A stretch of 64,000 bases of DNA from Octadecabacter ascidiaceicola. Lineage in GTDB: Bacteria; Pseudomonadota; Alphaproteobacteria; Rhodobacterales; Rhodobacteraceae. Positions within the stretch are counted from its first letter, which is position 1. Each line of letters starts with the position of its first letter. A program made the translations under genes and the position numbers. Positions 26,861 through 37,660 of this stretch are shown piece after piece. The stretch spans positions 62,001-126,000 of the forward strand of contig NZ_FXYD01000004.1 in assembly GCF_900185015.1 (NCBI RefSeq), in the 5' to 3' direction. Under the pieces are notes generated by a model. That model did no database searches. It was not told the DNA's origin and was given only the letters and a program-made list of their open reading frames with translations.

Positions 26861-29551
26861 ATGCTCGGTCTTGGAACGATTGCGAAGAAGATTTTTGGCA
26901 CGCCGAATGATCGGTTGGTTAAAGCAACACTTCCGCTTATTGAGAAGATCAATGCGCTTGAGCCTGAATGCGAAGCGCTGAGTGACGAGGGTATCAAAGC
27001 CAAGACCGAAGAGCTTGCCAAACGTGCTATGGGCGGTGAAAGCCTCGATGCGTTGTTGCCAGAAGCGTTTGCGAACTGCCGCGAAGCCGCGAAACGTGCG
27101 CTGGGCTTGCGGGCGTTTGATGTTCAGCTGATGGGCGGAATTTTCCTGCACCAAGGCAATATCTCTGAGATGAAAACAGGTGAAGGTAAGACGCTGGTCG
27201 CAACGTTCCCTGCGTATCTGAATGCCCTCACCAGTAAAGGCGTGCACGTCGTGACGGTGAACGACTATCTTGCCAAGCGTGACGCGGAATGGATGAGCCA
27301 GGTATTCACTGCCTTGGGCCTCACAACAGGGGTTATTTACCCGCAGCAGCCAGAAGACGAAAAGCGCGCCGCGTATCGTTGCGATGTGACATACGCGACA
27401 AATAATGAACTGGGTTTTGATTACCTGCGCGACAACATGAAGTCCGAGCTGTCCCAGATGAACCAACGCGAGCACAACTTCGCGATTGTGGATGAAGTCG
27501 ATTCCATCCTCGTTGATGAAGCGCGTACGCCGCTGATCATTTCCGGCCCTGCTGAAGACCGGTCTGAGATGTATGTAACGATTGATAAGCTGATCCCTGA
27601 AATTCAGGACGATCACTTCACGCTGGATGAAAAGACCCGCAATGTGAACTACACGGACGAGGGCAACGAGTTCCTCGAAGAGCGTTTGGTGTCGGCCGGT
27701 ATTTTGCCGGAGGACCAATCGCTATACGCACCTGAAAGCACGTCGATTGTGCACCACGTCAACCAAGGCCTGCGCGCGCACAAGCTGTTCACACGCGATA
27801 AAGACTACATTGTTCGCGATGGCGAAGTTGTCTTGATCGACGAATTTACAGGCCGAATGATGACGGGTCGTCGTTTGTCCGAAGGTCTACATCAGGCGAT
27901 TGAAGCGAAAGAAGGCTGCAAAATCATGCCTGAGAACGTCACGCTCGCATCTGTGACGTTCCAGAACTATTTCCGTTTGTATAACAAGCTTGGTGGCATG
28001 ACGGGTACGGCGTTGACCGAAGCAGAAGAATTCGCGGAAATTTACGGTTTAGGTGTTGTTGAAGTTCCAACAAACCGCCCAATCGCGCGGATCGATGAAC
28101 ACGACCAAGTGTACCGCACCGCGAAAGAGAAATTCGACGGTGTTGTAAAGGCGATCAAAGAAGCCAACGCCAAGGGCCAGCCAACGCTGGTCGGTACGAC
28201 ATCCATCGAGAAATCCGAATTCCTGAGCCAACTTCTGGATGCCGAAGGTATTCCCCATAACGTCCTGAACGCGCGTCAGCACGAGCAGGAAGCGCAGATC
28301 GTTGCGGACGCTGGTAAGCTGGGTGCTGTCACAATCGCGACAAACATGGCTGGTCGTGGGACGGACATTAAGCTTGGTGGGAACATCGAATTCAAGATTA
28401 TGGAAGCGATTGCTGCGACGCCCGATGACGTGAACGAAGCAGTGCGCGCCGAGATTGAAGAAACGCACAAGGCGGACGAGCAAGCGGTAAAAGACGCAGG
28501 TGGTTTGTTTGTTCTAGCAACGGAACGCCATGAAAGCCGTCGTATCGATAACCAGCTTCGTGGTCGGTCAGGCCGCCAAGGTGATCCTGGCAAGTCATCC
28601 TTCTTTCTATCCTTGGAAGATGACTTGATGCGTATCTTCGGGTCCGAGCGTTTGGACAAAGTGCTGTCGTCGCTTGGCATGAAAGAAGGCGAAGCGATTG
28701 TGCACCCATGGGTGAACAAATCTCTCGAGCGTGCGCAGGCGAAGGTTGAGGGCCGTAACTTCGACATTCGTAAGCAGCTGTTGAAATTCGACGATGTGAT
28801 GAACGATCAGCGTAAAGTGATCTTCAGCCAACGCCGTGAAATCATGGAAGCAGAGGACATTTCCGAGATTGCAGCGGATATGCGCGGCCAAGTGATCGAT
28901 GACCTCGTCGACACATATATCCCTGCCAAAAGCTATGCGGACCAATGGGACACTGAAGGCCTCAGTGCAGAAGTGGCCTCGCACTTGGGGCTCAATGTTC
29001 CAGTGGTTGATTGGGCGAACGAGGAGGGCGTCGATGACGCTGATATTCGTGAACGCCTCGAGGATGCAGCGGATGCATACATGGCGGAGAAGACCGCCGC
29101 GTTTGGCCCTGAGATTATGCGCAACATCGAAAAGCAAATCTTGTTGCAGACCATTGATGCTAAATGGCGTGAACACCTGCTGACGCTCGAACACCTGCGT
29201 TCGGTAGTTGGTTTTCGTGGATATGCGCAACGTGATCCGTTGAATGAATACAAAACGGAATCGTTCCAACTGTTCGAGGGTTTGTTAGATGGCTTGCGTT
29301 CTGACGTGACACAAAAGCTTGCTCAAATCCGTCCGATGACCAAAGAAGAGCAAGAGGCGATGGTCGCGCAAGCAATGGAGCAGCAACGTTTGGCACAGGG
29401 TGGCGCCGCGACGCCATCTGAGGCGAATGCGGACGCAAAACCAGGCTTTGTCGAGGCAGATCCGGCAACTTGGGGCAACCCAGGTCGCAATGACCTTTGT
29501 GCTTGCGGTTCCGGTAAGAAGTTCAAGCACTGCCACGGGCGACTAAGCTAA
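26861..29551 (+). CDS. secA: Preprotein translocase ATPase SecA
   Basis: 896 residues from the ATG at 26861 with GGAGA just upstream; an in-frame extension lacks a ribosome site. Motor of Sec export: Walker [12 protein letters not shown] near residue 107, [19 protein letters not shown] near 212, [14 protein letters not shown] near 496 and [10 protein letters not shown] near 570. A proline/alanine-rich linker leads to the C-terminal zinc-binding CxCxSGKKxxxCH ([13 protein letters not shown]), which binds SecB and is usual in proteobacteria. Divergent from the parvulin gene. Confidence 0.98.
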   Translation: MLGLGTIAKKIFGTPNDRLVKATLPLIEKINALEPECEALSDEGIKAKTEELAKRAMGGESLDALLPEAFANCREAAKRALGLRAFDVQLMGGIFLHQGNISEMKTGEGKTLVATFPAYLNALTSKGVHVVTVNDYLAKRDAEWMSQVFTALGLTTGVIYPQQPEDEKRAAYRCDVTYATNNELGFDYLRDNMKSELSQMNQREHNFAIVDEVDSILVDEARTPLIISGPAEDRSEMYVTIDKLIPEIQDDHFTLDEKTRNVNYTDEGNEFLEERLVSAGILPEDQSLYAPESTSIVHHVNQGLRAHKLFTRDKDYIVRDGEVVLIDEFTGRMMTGRRLSEGLHQAIEAKEGCKIMPENVTLASVTFQNYFRLYNKLGGMTGTALTEAEEFAEIYGLGVVEVPTNRPIARIDEHDQVYRTAKEKFDGVVKAIKEANAKGQPTLVGTTSIEKSEFLSQLLDAEGIPHNVLNARQHEQEAQIVADAGKLGAVTIATNMAGRGTDIKLGGNIEFKIMEAIAATPDDVNEAVRAEIEETHKADEQAVKDAGGLFVLATERHESRRIDNQLRGRSGRQGDPGKSSFFLSLEDDLMRIFGSERLDKVLSSLGMKEGEAIVHPWVNKSLERAQAKVEGRNFDIRKQLLKFDDVMNDQRKVIFSQRREIMEAEDISEIAADMRGQVIDDLVDTYIPAKSYADQWDTEGLSAEVASHLGLNVPVVDWANEEGVDDADIRERLEDAADAYMAEKTAAFGPEIMRNIEKQILLQTIDAKWREHLLTLEHLRSVVGFRGYAQRDPLNEYKTESFQLFEGLLDGLRSDVTQKLAQIRPMTKEEQEAMVAQAMEQQRLAQGGAATPSEANADAKPGFVEADPATWGNPGRNDLCACGSGKKFKHCHGRLS

Positions 29552-29600
29552 AAGTTGTGCAAACGGCCCAGTTCTCGCCGCAATCCTGACTGAAAGAATC

Positions 29601-29628
29601 CCCATGACCGCCCAGCTAAGGTCATGGG
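29601..29628 (+). repeat. 9-bp hairpin between secA and the next gene
   Basis: CCCATGACC (29601-29609) / GGTCATGGG (29620-29628), 10-base loop. No T-run, so a weak or Rho-assisted terminator, or an mRNA stability element. Confidence 0.55.
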
Positions 29629-29674
29629 AGCAAAGCAATCTGCGCCCTGACCCGTTGTGGGAAGGAGTGATCAG

Positions 29675-30760
29675 ATGTCTAGAATCAGACAAATTGGTAT
29701 GGCTGCCGGCACATTTAGTGTGGCGCTGGGAATCGGTTTTGTAATGCAAAACGGTGACGCCTTGGCGAGCCGTTTTGGGAATGATGAGGCGCCTGAACAA
29801 CCTGCGCCTTTTTCAGAGGCCATCCAGCAAGAAACAGCAGTTTCGCCTGATATTGCAACTGAAACGCCATTGGTGGAAGAAGATCCGATAGCTGTCGCAC
29901 AAGGCAGCGTTATCACGTCCGAGACACCAGAATTCTCAAAACCTGAAACGACGGTCGCTGCGGCGGTTGTCTTGCCGGAAGCTGCAAAGGTTCCGGTTGT
30001 TCAGGAAGCTCCCGTTCAACTGGCTGCGCTCGAAACAGAAACGGTGCCAACGATCGAAGAGTCTGCGACCGTTGAGGTAGATTGCGTTCCTGTAATGGAC
30101 GCCGCTGTAGGACCGATCGCAAGTGTTACACTATCTGTAAGCGCCCCGTGCCACGCGTCGTCCGCTTTCACGGTTCACCATCAAGGCATGATGTTTACGG
30201 CTATGACCGACGACACTGGTACTGCCGAATTATCGGTACCCGCGTTGGCCGAAGTCGCTGTAGTGATCGCCGCGTTTGAAGGCGGTGACGGCGCGGTTGC
30301 AACTACGACAGTGCCAGATTTCACCAACTATGACCGCGCGGTTTTGCAGTGGCAGGGCGATGAATCTGTTATGCTAAGCGCCTACGAAGGCGATGCAGTA
30401 TTTGGAGACGAAAACCATATTCACATGACCAACCCGGGTGATGCTAACCGAGTTGAAACTGCGACAGGTGGTTACCTTATTCGTCTAGGAGAAGACTCGG
30501 TTGAAAAGGCTTTGATGGCGGAGGTCTACACGTTTCCATCAGGGATGATGGGCTCGGACTTTGAAGTCACGCTGGTTGCCGAGGCGGAAATCACCGCAGG
30601 AAACTGTGGGCAGGAACTGACGGCTCAGAGTCTGCAGGTTTCACCCACAGGTCAAACGTCCGCATTGGATCTAACAATGATTATGCCAGAATGTGACGCA
30701 GTCGGTGACTTTCTTATCTTGCAAAACATGTTTGAGGACCTGACACTCGCGTCGAAATGA
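29675..30760 (+). CDS. Membrane-anchored periplasmic protein of unknown function
   Basis: 361 residues; the ATG at 29675 follows GAAGGAG. An N-terminal hydrophobic helix (GMAAGTFSVALGIGFVM) is followed by ~100 residues rich in Pro, Glu, Ala and Val, likely a spacer through the periplasm. The C-terminal ~225 residues look beta-rich and contain four cysteines (in VDCVP, APCHA, GNCGQ, PECDA) that could form two disulfides. I recall homologues only in Rhodobacterales, without function. The stop overlaps the PBP-OmpA gene (ATGA), so the two are probably made together and act in the envelope. Confidence 0.8.
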   Translation: MSRIRQIGMAAGTFSVALGIGFVMQNGDALASRFGNDEAPEQPAPFSEAIQQETAVSPDIATETPLVEEDPIAVAQGSVITSETPEFSKPETTVAAAVVLPEAAKVPVVQEAPVQLAALETETVPTIEESATVEVDCVPVMDAAVGPIASVTLSVSAPCHASSAFTVHHQGMMFTAMTDDTGTAELSVPALAEVAVVIAAFEGGDGAVATTTVPDFTNYDRAVLQWQGDESVMLSAYEGDAVFGDENHIHMTNPGDANRVETATGGYLIRLGEDSVEKALMAEVYTFPSGMMGSDFEVTLVAEAEITAGNCGQELTAQSLQVSPTGQTSALDLTMIMPECDAVGDFLILQNMFEDLTLASK

Positions 30761-32301
30761 CGAGTACATGGCTCAACATAACAGAAAAATTTCTACAATG
30801 TGCGGCGGTTCTCGTCGCACATTTTGCATTCGTGGCGGATGTCGCAGCGCAAGAGGTTACCTATCGCAGTGAAAATGACGCCGTGACGGTAGCTGGTCGG
30901 TTCGTTGCTTTTGATGGTGAAAATGTTTCCGTTGCCGCAGATGCTGGACTTATCACCTTTCGTTCCGATGGAATGACTTGTGAGGGCACGGGTTGCCCTG
31001 ATCTGGAAAACTACGTTGCATCGCTGCGCCTCGTCGGGGCCTCGCGAATGGGCGATCTGCTATTACCCGCTTTGGTCGACGTCTATGCCCGAGATAGCGG
31101 TTTGAACGTGCGTGAAGACGTTCAAGGATTCCAATTGCTTCGTTCCGACGGAACGGCAGTGTTTAAAATATCGATTTCGATTGAGCCCCAGGATCAAGCG
31201 TTTTCTACGTTTGTTAATCACAACGCAGATGCGCTTTTGTCGATGCGCGAGTTGCGAGACAGTGAATTAGTCACCGCCGCAGATGCTGGTCTCGGGCCAC
31301 TTAACTTCGCGCGGCACGCGCGAATTCTTGCGCTGGATGCGCTTGTGCCTGTCGTATCTGCAACATCCGACGTGAGGTCGATTTCAATGGCAGATTTGAC
31401 TGCCGAATTGGCCGGAACAGGGGGACAATTTGAGGTTCACTTTCAGGCTGATACCGAAGGACAGATTCAGGGATTTGAAGACAGATTCATGCGCCCGTTC
31501 GGGCTGCAACTTGAACAACCGGGTGTCGCGCATGAAAACTTAGAGTCGTTACTGGCTGCAGTTGCGCAAGGGGCAAATGGGCTATCTCTCGTTCCATTTG
31601 GGTCCACGCAAAGTACTCAACCTTTGGCGCTGAATGGCCCCTGTGGTTTGCAAGCAGAGGCCCGGTTTTTGACGATGAAAACTGAAGACTACCCGCTGAC
31701 ATTTCCAATGTTCATCTATCTACCGCAACGTAGGCAACACCCGCAGGTTGATGACTTCCTCGACTGGTTGCGGTCACCGTCTGCTCAATTGGTCATTCGC
31801 CGTGCGGGATTTGTGGACCTCGCAGCAGTGCCAATTCCGTTGGGAAGGCAGGGAGACAGGCTCGCGAGCGCGATTGCGAATGCAGGAGTTGAAATTCAAT
31901 TAGAAGAGTTGCAACGAATGGTGCGGCTACTGTCGCCACGCGTTCGAATGTCGAGTACCTTTCGATTTGAACCCGGTTCGACAAGACTAGACGGACAATC
32001 GCGATCTAACGTGATGCAATTGGCGCAAGCAATCCGAGATGGGCGTTTCGGCGGGCGGGAATTGATGTTGGTCGGCTTCAGTGATGGGCGCGGGCCAGCT
32101 GCGGCGAACCGTGATCTGTCATTTGCACGGGCTGAAGCTGTGTTGCGCGATCTTAGTCACGCCCTTGGTGGATCGTTCCCGGCAAATGTCCAAGTGGAAA
32201 CCGAGGCGTTTGGAGAGGCTTTGCCAATGGCGTGCGATGATACGATTTGGGGCCAACAAACGAACCGGCGTGTTGAGCTTTGGGTGCGTGATGCGCCTTA
32301 G
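30757..32301 (+). CDS. Periplasmic binding protein-OmpA fusion
   Basis: 514 residues. Signal peptide ending near VAAQE. Residues ~30-380 resemble a PstS-like phosphate-type binding protein ([41 protein letters not shown]). Residues ~400-514 are an OmpA peptidoglycan-binding domain with [32 protein letters not shown] and [12 protein letters not shown] recall this fusion in roseobacters as a substrate-binding/OmpA family protein. A ligand sensor tied to the cell wall is inference. No transporter permease adjoins it. Overlaps the upstream gene by 4 bases and the convergent radC stop by 4 bases. Confidence 0.86.
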   Translation: MTSTWLNITEKFLQCAAVLVAHFAFVADVAAQEVTYRSENDAVTVAGRFVAFDGENVSVAADAGLITFRSDGMTCEGTGCPDLENYVASLRLVGASRMGDLLLPALVDVYARDSGLNVREDVQGFQLLRSDGTAVFKISISIEPQDQAFSTFVNHNADALLSMRELRDSELVTAADAGLGPLNFARHARILALDALVPVVSATSDVRSISMADLTAELAGTGGQFEVHFQADTEGQIQGFEDRFMRPFGLQLEQPGVAHENLESLLAAVAQGANGLSLVPFGSTQSTQPLALNGPCGLQAEARFLTMKTEDYPLTFPMFIYLPQRRQHPQVDDFLDWLRSPSAQLVIRRAGFVDLAAVPIPLGRQGDRLASAIANAGVEIQLEELQRMVRLLSPRVRMSSTFRFEPGSTRLDGQSRSNVMQLAQAIRDGRFGGRELMLVGFSDGRGPAAANRDLSFARAEAVLRDLSHALGGSFPANVQVETEAFGEALPMACDDTIWGQQTNRRVELWVRDAP

Positions 32302-33095
32302 ATTAGACCTTGCGATTTGAAGCTAAGCTCACGAGATCGGCCAATAACTAAATGATCGTGGAGTGAGATACCAAGCGCGCTGGCCGCGTCCGAGATTTGC
32401 TTCGTCATTGCGATATCTTCGTTTGAAGGGGTTGGGTCACCTGACGGGTGATTGTGAACAAGAATTAATGCAGACGCGTTGAGTTCGAGTGCACGTTTCA
32501 CAACCTCGCGCGGGTACACGGGTACATGATCAACCGTGCCAGTTCCTTGGGCTTCATCTGCGATCAGAACGTTCTTTCGATCCAGAAAAAACACCCGAAA
32601 CTGCTCGGTATCGCGATGTGCCATTACGGTGTGGCAGTAATCCAGAACGGCGTCCCATGAACTTATGACATGGCGTCGCATGACTTTTGCGCGGGCCATT
32701 CGATGAGTAACGGTTTCCATGATCTTGAGTTCAAGCGCGACTGCGGGGCCTACCCCATGAACCTTTTCCAGCCGCGCGATCGGTGCAGAGAGCACACCAT
32801 TTAGGTCGCCGAATGTCTCAATCAAGAGCCGCGCGAGTGGTTTCACGTCTTGGCGCGGGATAGCCCGAAACAACGTGAGTTCGAGTATTTCATAGTCCGG
32901 CATCGCTGCGGCACCGCCCGTTAGGAAACGGTGACGTAAACGCTTTCGATGGTCTGCTAAGTAGGAAGGGTGTTTACCTTTTTTGGAAGTCGGAACCGCC
33001 GGAACGATTTCAACTTCGTCTCGGTCAATCGTGATTGGCGAGGCAGGGCCTAAAGGTAATAGCGGGGCTTCGGCAAAGGCGGAGGCATGTTTCAT
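32298..33095 (-). CDS. radC: RadC-family JAB1/MPN-domain protein
   Basis: 265 residues. An N-terminal helix-hairpin-helix region ([20 protein letters not shown]) is followed by the JAMM metalloprotease-like motif [14 protein letters not shown] near residue 213. RadC was once linked to DNA repair; its true role is unresolved, though the family is often associated with mobile elements or competence. The N-terminus (~50 residues before [14 protein letters not shown]) is longer than in E. coli. Convergent overlap with the PBP-OmpA gene; dnaJ lies upstream on the same strand. Confidence 0.93.
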   Translation of the reverse strand: MKHASAFAEAPLLPLGPASPITIDRDEVEIVPAVPTSKKGKHPSYLADHRKRLRHRFLTGGAAAMPDYEILELTLFRAIPRQDVKPLARLLIETFGDLNGVLSAPIARLEKVHGVGPAVALELKIMETVTHRMARAKVMRRHVISSWDAVLDYCHTVMAHRDTEQFRVFFLDRKNVLIADEAQGTGTVDHVPVYPREVVKRALELNASALILVHNHPSGDPTPSNEDIAMTKQISDAASALGISLHDHLVIGRSRELSFKSQGLI

Positions 33096-33128
33096 ACCCC
33101 GACTTTGCCGTGATTCCAGTTACCGCTT

Positions 33129-33143
33129 GGTTAACGGTTAACC
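33129..33143. repeat. Palindrome GGTTAAC-G-GTTAACC over the dnaJ stop
   Basis: Perfect 7-bp arms around one G, 34 bases upstream of radC on its strand and covering the dnaJ stop codon. It could be a regulator site for radC; nothing else supports this. Confidence 0.45.
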
Positions 33144-34280
33144 CTTCATCGTTTCCCAGAATGACTTGACGGATTTGAAGAACGATGAGCTTTGCGGGTT
33201 ATTGTCGCTTGCCAGTTCTTCGAATTCACGCAGAAGCTCTTTTTGCTTGCTGGTCAAGTTCACAGGCGTTTCCACAGCCATTTCGATGAACATGTCACCG
33301 GGGCCGCCACCACGAAGGGCGGGCATGCCTTTTGCGCGCAGGCGCATTTGGCGACCAGATTGAGAGCCAGCCGGAATTTTCACACGTGAACGGCCGCCAT
33401 CGATGGTCGGAACCTCAATATCACCACCAAGTGCGGCCTTCGCCATAGACACAGGCACGCGGCAGAACAGGTGGTTGGCTTCGCGTTCGAAGAGATCGTG
33501 CTCACGTACTTCAATAAAGATATAGAGATCACCCGTCGGGCCGCCTCGCATGCCTGCTTCGCCTTCGCCAGCAAGACGGATGCGTGTGCCGGTTTCGACA
33601 CCTGCAGGGATGTTCACCGATAGCGATTTCTCTTTCTCAACACGCCCTTGGCCATGACATTCATGGCAAGGATTTTTGATCGTTTGACCCATGCCATTAC
33701 AGGTTGGGCAGGTGCGTTCGACAGTAAAGAAACCTTGCTGCGCGCGGACTTTGCCCATGCCGGAACACGTCGGGCAGGTTTGCGGCTCAGAGCCGCCTTC
33801 AGCACCGGTTCCGTTACAGGACTCACAACTAGATGCTGTTGGAACGGTGATCGTTTTCTGAAGGCCAGCGAATGCTTCTTCCAATGTTACGCGCAGGTTG
33901 TAGCGCAGGTCGTTGCCGCGTGAGGCGCGGGATTGCCCGCCGCCACGCCCACCGCCCATGTTGCCAAACAGGTCGTCAAAGATGTCCGAGAATGCAGAGC
34001 CAAAGTCACCTTGGCCGCCCATACCACCAGGTCGACCGCCGCCGCCCATGCCGCCTTCGAATGCAGCATGACCATAACGGTCATAGGCCGCTTTCTTTTC
34101 AGCGTCTTTCAACACTTCATAAGCTTCGCCAGCTTCTTTGAACTGGCTTTCAGCGTCTGGGTTGTCGGTGTTGCGGTCCGGGTGGAGTTCTTTCGCCTTC
34201 TGGCGATAGCCCTTTTTGATCTCGTCGGCGCTTGCACCCTTGGAGACACCTAGAACGTCATAATAATCGCGTTTTGCCAT
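33138..34280 (-). CDS. dnaJ: Chaperone DnaJ
   Basis: 380 residues. Co-chaperone that delivers clients to DnaK and stimulates its ATPase. J domain at residues 1-70 with the HPD motif in [10 protein letters not shown] (~33), a Gly-rich region with [11 protein letters not shown], then four CxxCxGxG zinc repeats ([32 protein letters not shown]; ~145-205) and the C-terminal peptide-binding domain. Lies 69 bases downstream of dnaK on the same strand, separated by a 12-bp hairpin. Confidence 0.98.
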   Translation of the reverse strand: MAKRDYYDVLGVSKGASADEIKKGYRQKAKELHPDRNTDNPDAESQFKEAGEAYEVLKDAEKKAAYDRYGHAAFEGGMGGGGRPGGMGGQGDFGSAFSDIFDDLFGNMGGGRGGGQSRASRGNDLRYNLRVTLEEAFAGLQKTITVPTASSCESCNGTGAEGGSEPQTCPTCSGMGKVRAQQGFFTVERTCPTCNGMGQTIKNPCHECHGQGRVEKEKSLSVNIPAGVETGTRIRLAGEGEAGMRGGPTGDLYIFIEVREHDLFEREANHLFCRVPVSMAKAALGGDIEVPTIDGGRSRVKIPAGSQSGRQMRLRAKGMPALRGGGPGDMFIEMAVETPVNLTSKQKELLREFEELASDNNPQSSSFFKSVKSFWETMKG

Positions 34281-34305
34281 GACAGATTTTCCCCCTTGGG
34301 AAGCA

Positions 34306-34334
34306 CAGGACCGGCCCGACTAGGGCCGGTCCTG
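34306..34334 (-). repeat. Perfect 12-bp hairpin between dnaK and dnaJ
   Basis: CAGGACCGGCCC (34306-34317), 5-base loop, GGGCCGGTCCTG (34323-34334). No T-run on the minus strand, so it is unlikely to be a full terminator; it could protect the dnaK mRNA 3' end or mark an RNase processing site that sets the DnaK:DnaJ ratio. Confidence 0.8.
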
Positions 34335-34349
34335 CAAGTTCACCAAAGT

Positions 34350-36251
34350 TTATCCGCGCTGGTCGTCGTCGAGGTCTTCGAAGTCTGCGTCGACGATGTC
34401 TTCGTCAGCAGCAGGAGCTTCAGGCTCGGCTTCGCCAGCTTCTTCTTGTGCGGCTTTGTAGATCGCCTCACCCAGCTTCATCGCTGATTCAGTGACGTTC
34501 TGGATGCCGGATTTGATCTTGCCAGCGTCTTCGCCTTCCAAATCGTCCTTGAGTGCCGCAATGGCGAGCTCAATAGCTTCGATCGTGGTTGGGTCGACCT
34601 TGTCAGAATGCTCTTCCATAGACTTTTCAGTCGAGTGGATCAGGCTTTCCGCTTGGTTCTTGGCTTCGACCAATTCCTTACGGTCCTTATCGGCCTCAGC
34701 GTTGTCTTCCGCGTCACGAACCATTTGTTCGATGTCCTCGTCAGACAGACCGCCAGATGCTTGGATCGTGATCTTCTGCTCTTTGCCAGTACCCTTATCG
34801 GATGCCGCAACAGACACGATGCCGTTGGCGTCGATATCAAAGGTCACTTCGATCTGCGGCATGCCGCGTGGTGCTGGTGGGATGCTCTCGAGGTTGAACT
34901 GGCCGAGCATCTTGTTGTCAGCAGCCATCTCGCGCTCACCCTGGAACACGCGGATCGTCACAGCGTTCTGGTTGTCTTCGGCTGTTGAGAACACCTGAGA
35001 CTTCTTCGTTGGGATTGTTGTGTTACGGTCGATCAAGCGTGTGAATACGCCGCCGAGTGTTTCGATACCAAGGGACAGTGGAGTAACGTCAAGAAGAACA
35101 ACGTCTTTAACGTCACCCTGAAGAACACCAGCCTGAATAGCAGCACCCATGGCCACAACTTCATCAGGGTTAACACCCTTATGTGGTTCCTTACCAAAGA
35201 ACTTTGTTACTTCTTCGATAACTTTAGGCATGCGTGTCATACCACCAACCAGAACGACTTCGTCGATGTCGTTTGTTGTCAGGCCCGCGTCTTTCAACGC
35301 AGCTTGGCATGGCTTCATAGAAGACTTGATCAGATCGCCAACAAGGGATTCCAACTTTGCACGGGTCAGTTTCATGACCATGTGCAATGGGGAACCATCT
35401 GGGCCCATTGAGATAAATGGCTGGTTGATTTCAGTCTGGGATGCAGAGGAGAGTTCGATCTTCGCCTTTTCCGCAGCTTCCTTCAGACGCTGAAGCGCCA
35501 TCTTGTCTTTCTTGAGGTCAACGCCGTTCGACTTTTTGAACTCTTCCGCGAGGTAGTTGACGATGCGCATGTCAAAGTCTTCACCACCAAGGAATGTGTC
35601 ACCGTTGGTGGACTTAACTTCGAACAAGCCGTCGTCGATTTCGAGGATCGTTACATCGAATGTACCACCACCAAGGTCATAAACTGCGATGGTCTGTGTT
35701 TCTTCTTTGTCGAGACCGTACGCCAGCGCAGCTGCTGTCGGCTCGTTGATGATACGCAGAACTTCGAGGCCAGCGATTTTGCCGGCGTCTTTGGTTGCCT
35801 GACGCTGAGCGTCGTTGAAGTAGGCAGGAACCGTAATAACGGCCTGTGTTACTTCTTCGCTGAGGTAAGACTCAGCAGTTTCTTTCATCTTCTGCAGGAT
35901 CACAGCAGAGATCTGCGCAGGGGAGTATTTCTCGCCCTTGGCCTCAACCCATGCGTCACCGTTGCCGCCGTCGATGACGTTGAACGGAAGGTTCTTTTTG
36001 TCTTTAGCAAGGTGCTTGTCATCGTTGCGACGACCGACAAGGCGCTTAATGCCGAAGATTGTGTTTTCTGGGTTCGTAACAGCCTGACGTTTTGCCGGCT
36101 GACCAACGAGACGTTCGTCGTCGGTGAATGCTACGATAGATGGAGTTGTACGCGCGCCTTCTGCGTTTTCGATAACGCGAGGCTGCGAGCCGTCCATGAT
36201 TGCGACACAGGAGTTTGTAGTCCCAAGGTCAATACCAATTACTTTTGCCAT
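34350..36251 (-). CDS. dnaK: Chaperone DnaK (Hsp70)
   Basis: 633 residues. ATP-dependent chaperone. N-terminal ATPase begins [20 protein letters not shown], with the phosphate loop [15 protein letters not shown] (~195) and [10 protein letters not shown] (~338). The linker [14 protein letters not shown] (~388) leads to the substrate-binding domain and helical lid; the acidic tail ends [20 protein letters not shown] lies 8 bases upstream of the ATG. Preceded by a heat-shock-type promoter and followed by dnaJ. Confidence 0.99.
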   Translation of the reverse strand: MAKVIGIDLGTTNSCVAIMDGSQPRVIENAEGARTTPSIVAFTDDERLVGQPAKRQAVTNPENTIFGIKRLVGRRNDDKHLAKDKKNLPFNVIDGGNGDAWVEAKGEKYSPAQISAVILQKMKETAESYLSEEVTQAVITVPAYFNDAQRQATKDAGKIAGLEVLRIINEPTAAALAYGLDKEETQTIAVYDLGGGTFDVTILEIDDGLFEVKSTNGDTFLGGEDFDMRIVNYLAEEFKKSNGVDLKKDKMALQRLKEAAEKAKIELSSASQTEINQPFISMGPDGSPLHMVMKLTRAKLESLVGDLIKSSMKPCQAALKDAGLTTNDIDEVVLVGGMTRMPKVIEEVTKFFGKEPHKGVNPDEVVAMGAAIQAGVLQGDVKDVVLLDVTPLSLGIETLGGVFTRLIDRNTTIPTKKSQVFSTAEDNQNAVTIRVFQGEREMAADNKMLGQFNLESIPPAPRGMPQIEVTFDIDANGIVSVAASDKGTGKEQKITIQASGGLSDEDIEQMVRDAEDNAEADKDRKELVEAKNQAESLIHSTEKSMEEHSDKVDPTTIEAIELAIAALKDDLEGEDAGKIKSGIQNVTESAMKLGEAIYKAAQEEAGEAEPEAPAADEDIVDADFEDLDDDQRG

Positions 36252-36352
36252 GTTTCAAATCCCTTTCAGGCGATTGGAGCGATGCAGGCCCGTTTTGGCA
36301 CCGGCATCAATGGTTGTAGGTTGAACGGGGAGGCCCATTCGGATCGGAGTGT

Positions 36353-36381
36353 ATATAGGTGTGGCAAATACAGCCTGCAAG
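36353..36381 (-). promoter_or_regulatory. Heat-shock (RpoH-type) promoter of dnaK
   Basis: On the minus strand, CTTGCAG (36375-36381) and CTATAT (36353-36358) inside CCTATATA, 16 bases between the TTGCAG and CTATAT hexamers. This resembles the alphaproteobacterial sigma-32 pattern (CTTG near -35, C-rich TAT near -10). Predicted leader ~95 bases. Confidence 0.65.
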
Positions 36382-36419
36382 CTATGTAACACTGGGTAAT
36401 GCGCAAAAATGGTGAACAG

Positions 36420-37034
36420 ATGAATAATTCTCTCCCAACTTTGGCTTTAAGGGGTGTTCAGGTCTGGCAAGGGCTGCTTGATCGGCCTGATCAAGAGGCA
36501 ATTGTGAGGGACATTCGCGCGATTGTTGCCGCCGCACCACTGTTTTCGCCGATGACCCCCTATGGAAAGCCAATGTCGGTACAAATGACGAGCGCTGGGC
36601 GGTTCGGTTGGGTGTCGGACCGTTCTAGTTACAGATATTCTGAGACTCACCCTAGTGGAGTCGCTTGGCCGCCCATTCCTAAGTCGATTTTGGATATATG
36701 GGGGAAAGTTTCCGGATCGGATCGGGTACCGGAATGTTGTTTGATTAACCTCTACCGCGACACCGCGAAGATGGGGATGCATCAGGACCGAGACGAGGCA
36801 GAGTTCGCTGAACCTGTCGTGTCCGTGTCTTTAGGCGATGAAGGATTGTTCCGTATCGGCAATCTGACCCGCGGGGGTAAAACGGAATCCCTTTGGCTGA
36901 AGTCTGGGGATGTCGTTGTAATGGGTGGCGATGCGCGGCTTGTTTATCATGGAATTGATAAGACGCGCGTTGGGTCTTCGTCGCTTCTGAACGGCGGCGG
37001 GCGGATTAACCTGACTATGCGGGTTGTGACTTAG
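36420..37034 (+). CDS. alkB: AlkB-type alkylated-DNA dioxygenase
   Basis: 204 residues from ATG 36420 (an ATG at 36399 is an alternative; neither has a strong ribosome site). Fe(II)/2-oxoglutarate oxygenase that removes methyl groups from 1-methyladenine and 3-methylcytosine. The iron ligands are in MHQDRDEAEF (H-x-D) and VYHGIDKTRVG (distal His); the 2-oxoglutarate-binding arginines are in GRINLTMRVV at the C-terminus. The substrate loop includes YRYSETHPSGVAWPPIP. Divergent from dnaK. Confidence 0.93.
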   Translation: MNNSLPTLALRGVQVWQGLLDRPDQEAIVRDIRAIVAAAPLFSPMTPYGKPMSVQMTSAGRFGWVSDRSSYRYSETHPSGVAWPPIPKSILDIWGKVSGSDRVPECCLINLYRDTAKMGMHQDRDEAEFAEPVVSVSLGDEGLFRIGNLTRGGKTESLWLKSGDVVVMGGDARLVYHGIDKTRVGSSSLLNGGGRINLTMRVVT

Positions 37035-37069
37035 GGTTCGGTCTTAGAGCTGAACGCCAATGGGCAAAA

Positions 37070-37660
37070 CTATTCGGTTTGGAACGTGCAGCAGCCTTGG
37101 TAAACGTAGTTTCCTTCGTCTGTTTGTATGTGCATTAGTGCAGAAATTCCGAAGAGTCGTTCACTCATGCCGTCGGAACAAGTGTTCGCTCTCGCGACAA
37201 GGGTATGGGTGTTATCTGCGTCCGAAAGCAGGAACGAGAATCCATTCGTTGCGGGCGCACTGGTTTCAACCGTCATCGGTTGAGCGGGGGTTTCTGGTGT
37301 CGAGTAGAGAGCAATGCCTTGCTCGACAGTGACGCTCCAGAACGGTTCCGTACCATAGCAAGAAACCGGTAAAATTGGCAGGCTTTCTAGGTGCGGGACG
37401 GCTGTCAGATAATTCATTGAAACCCAGCCAGATATCTCTCCGGCGCCAATTTGACCCCAACCGTCTTTGGTCCACAAAACTTCGACAACGTTTGTGTTGC
37501 TGATCACCTCGACGATATCCGTGCTCACGCTAGGACCCTCGCGGACGTTCAGGTGCTCGCCACTTGGCACGCCTTCTACCTCATAAAGCGACGGCAATGT
37601 TTGCGCGTCTGAGGCTAGACCGTACAGCACAAAGAAAAAGAAACCGAGGAGAAGTATCAT
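37070..37660 (-). CDS. Secreted SH3-domain protein with COG3650-like C-terminus
   Basis: 196 residues from the ATG at 37660, which overlaps the permease stop (ATGA). N-terminal signal peptide MILLLGFFFFVLYGLASDAQ. Residues ~20-85 are a bacterial SH3b domain (LNVREGPSVSTDIVEVI; GWGQIGAGEISGWVSMNYL), a fold that often binds cell-wall peptides. The C-terminal part begins CYGTEPFWSVTVE, a signature I associate with the COG3650 family of unknown function, and contains further cysteines (NTC, GCC). Translational coupling to the ABC-2 permease suggests an envelope role. Confidence 0.83.
   Translation of the reverse strand: MILLLGFFFFVLYGLASDAQTLPSLYEVEGVPSGEHLNVREGPSVSTDIVEVISNTNVVEVLWTKDGWGQIGAGEISGWVSMNYLTAVPHLESLPILPVSCYGTEPFWSVTVEQGIALYSTPETPAQPMTVETSAPATNGFSFLLSDADNTHTLVARANTCSDGMSERLFGISALMHIQTDEGNYVYQGCCTFQTE

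Noticed and set aside
33129-33143. CtrA site at the dnaJ stop
   Set aside because: The two TTAA boxes are only 3 bases apart, not 7, so it does not fit the CtrA pattern; listed only as a palindrome.
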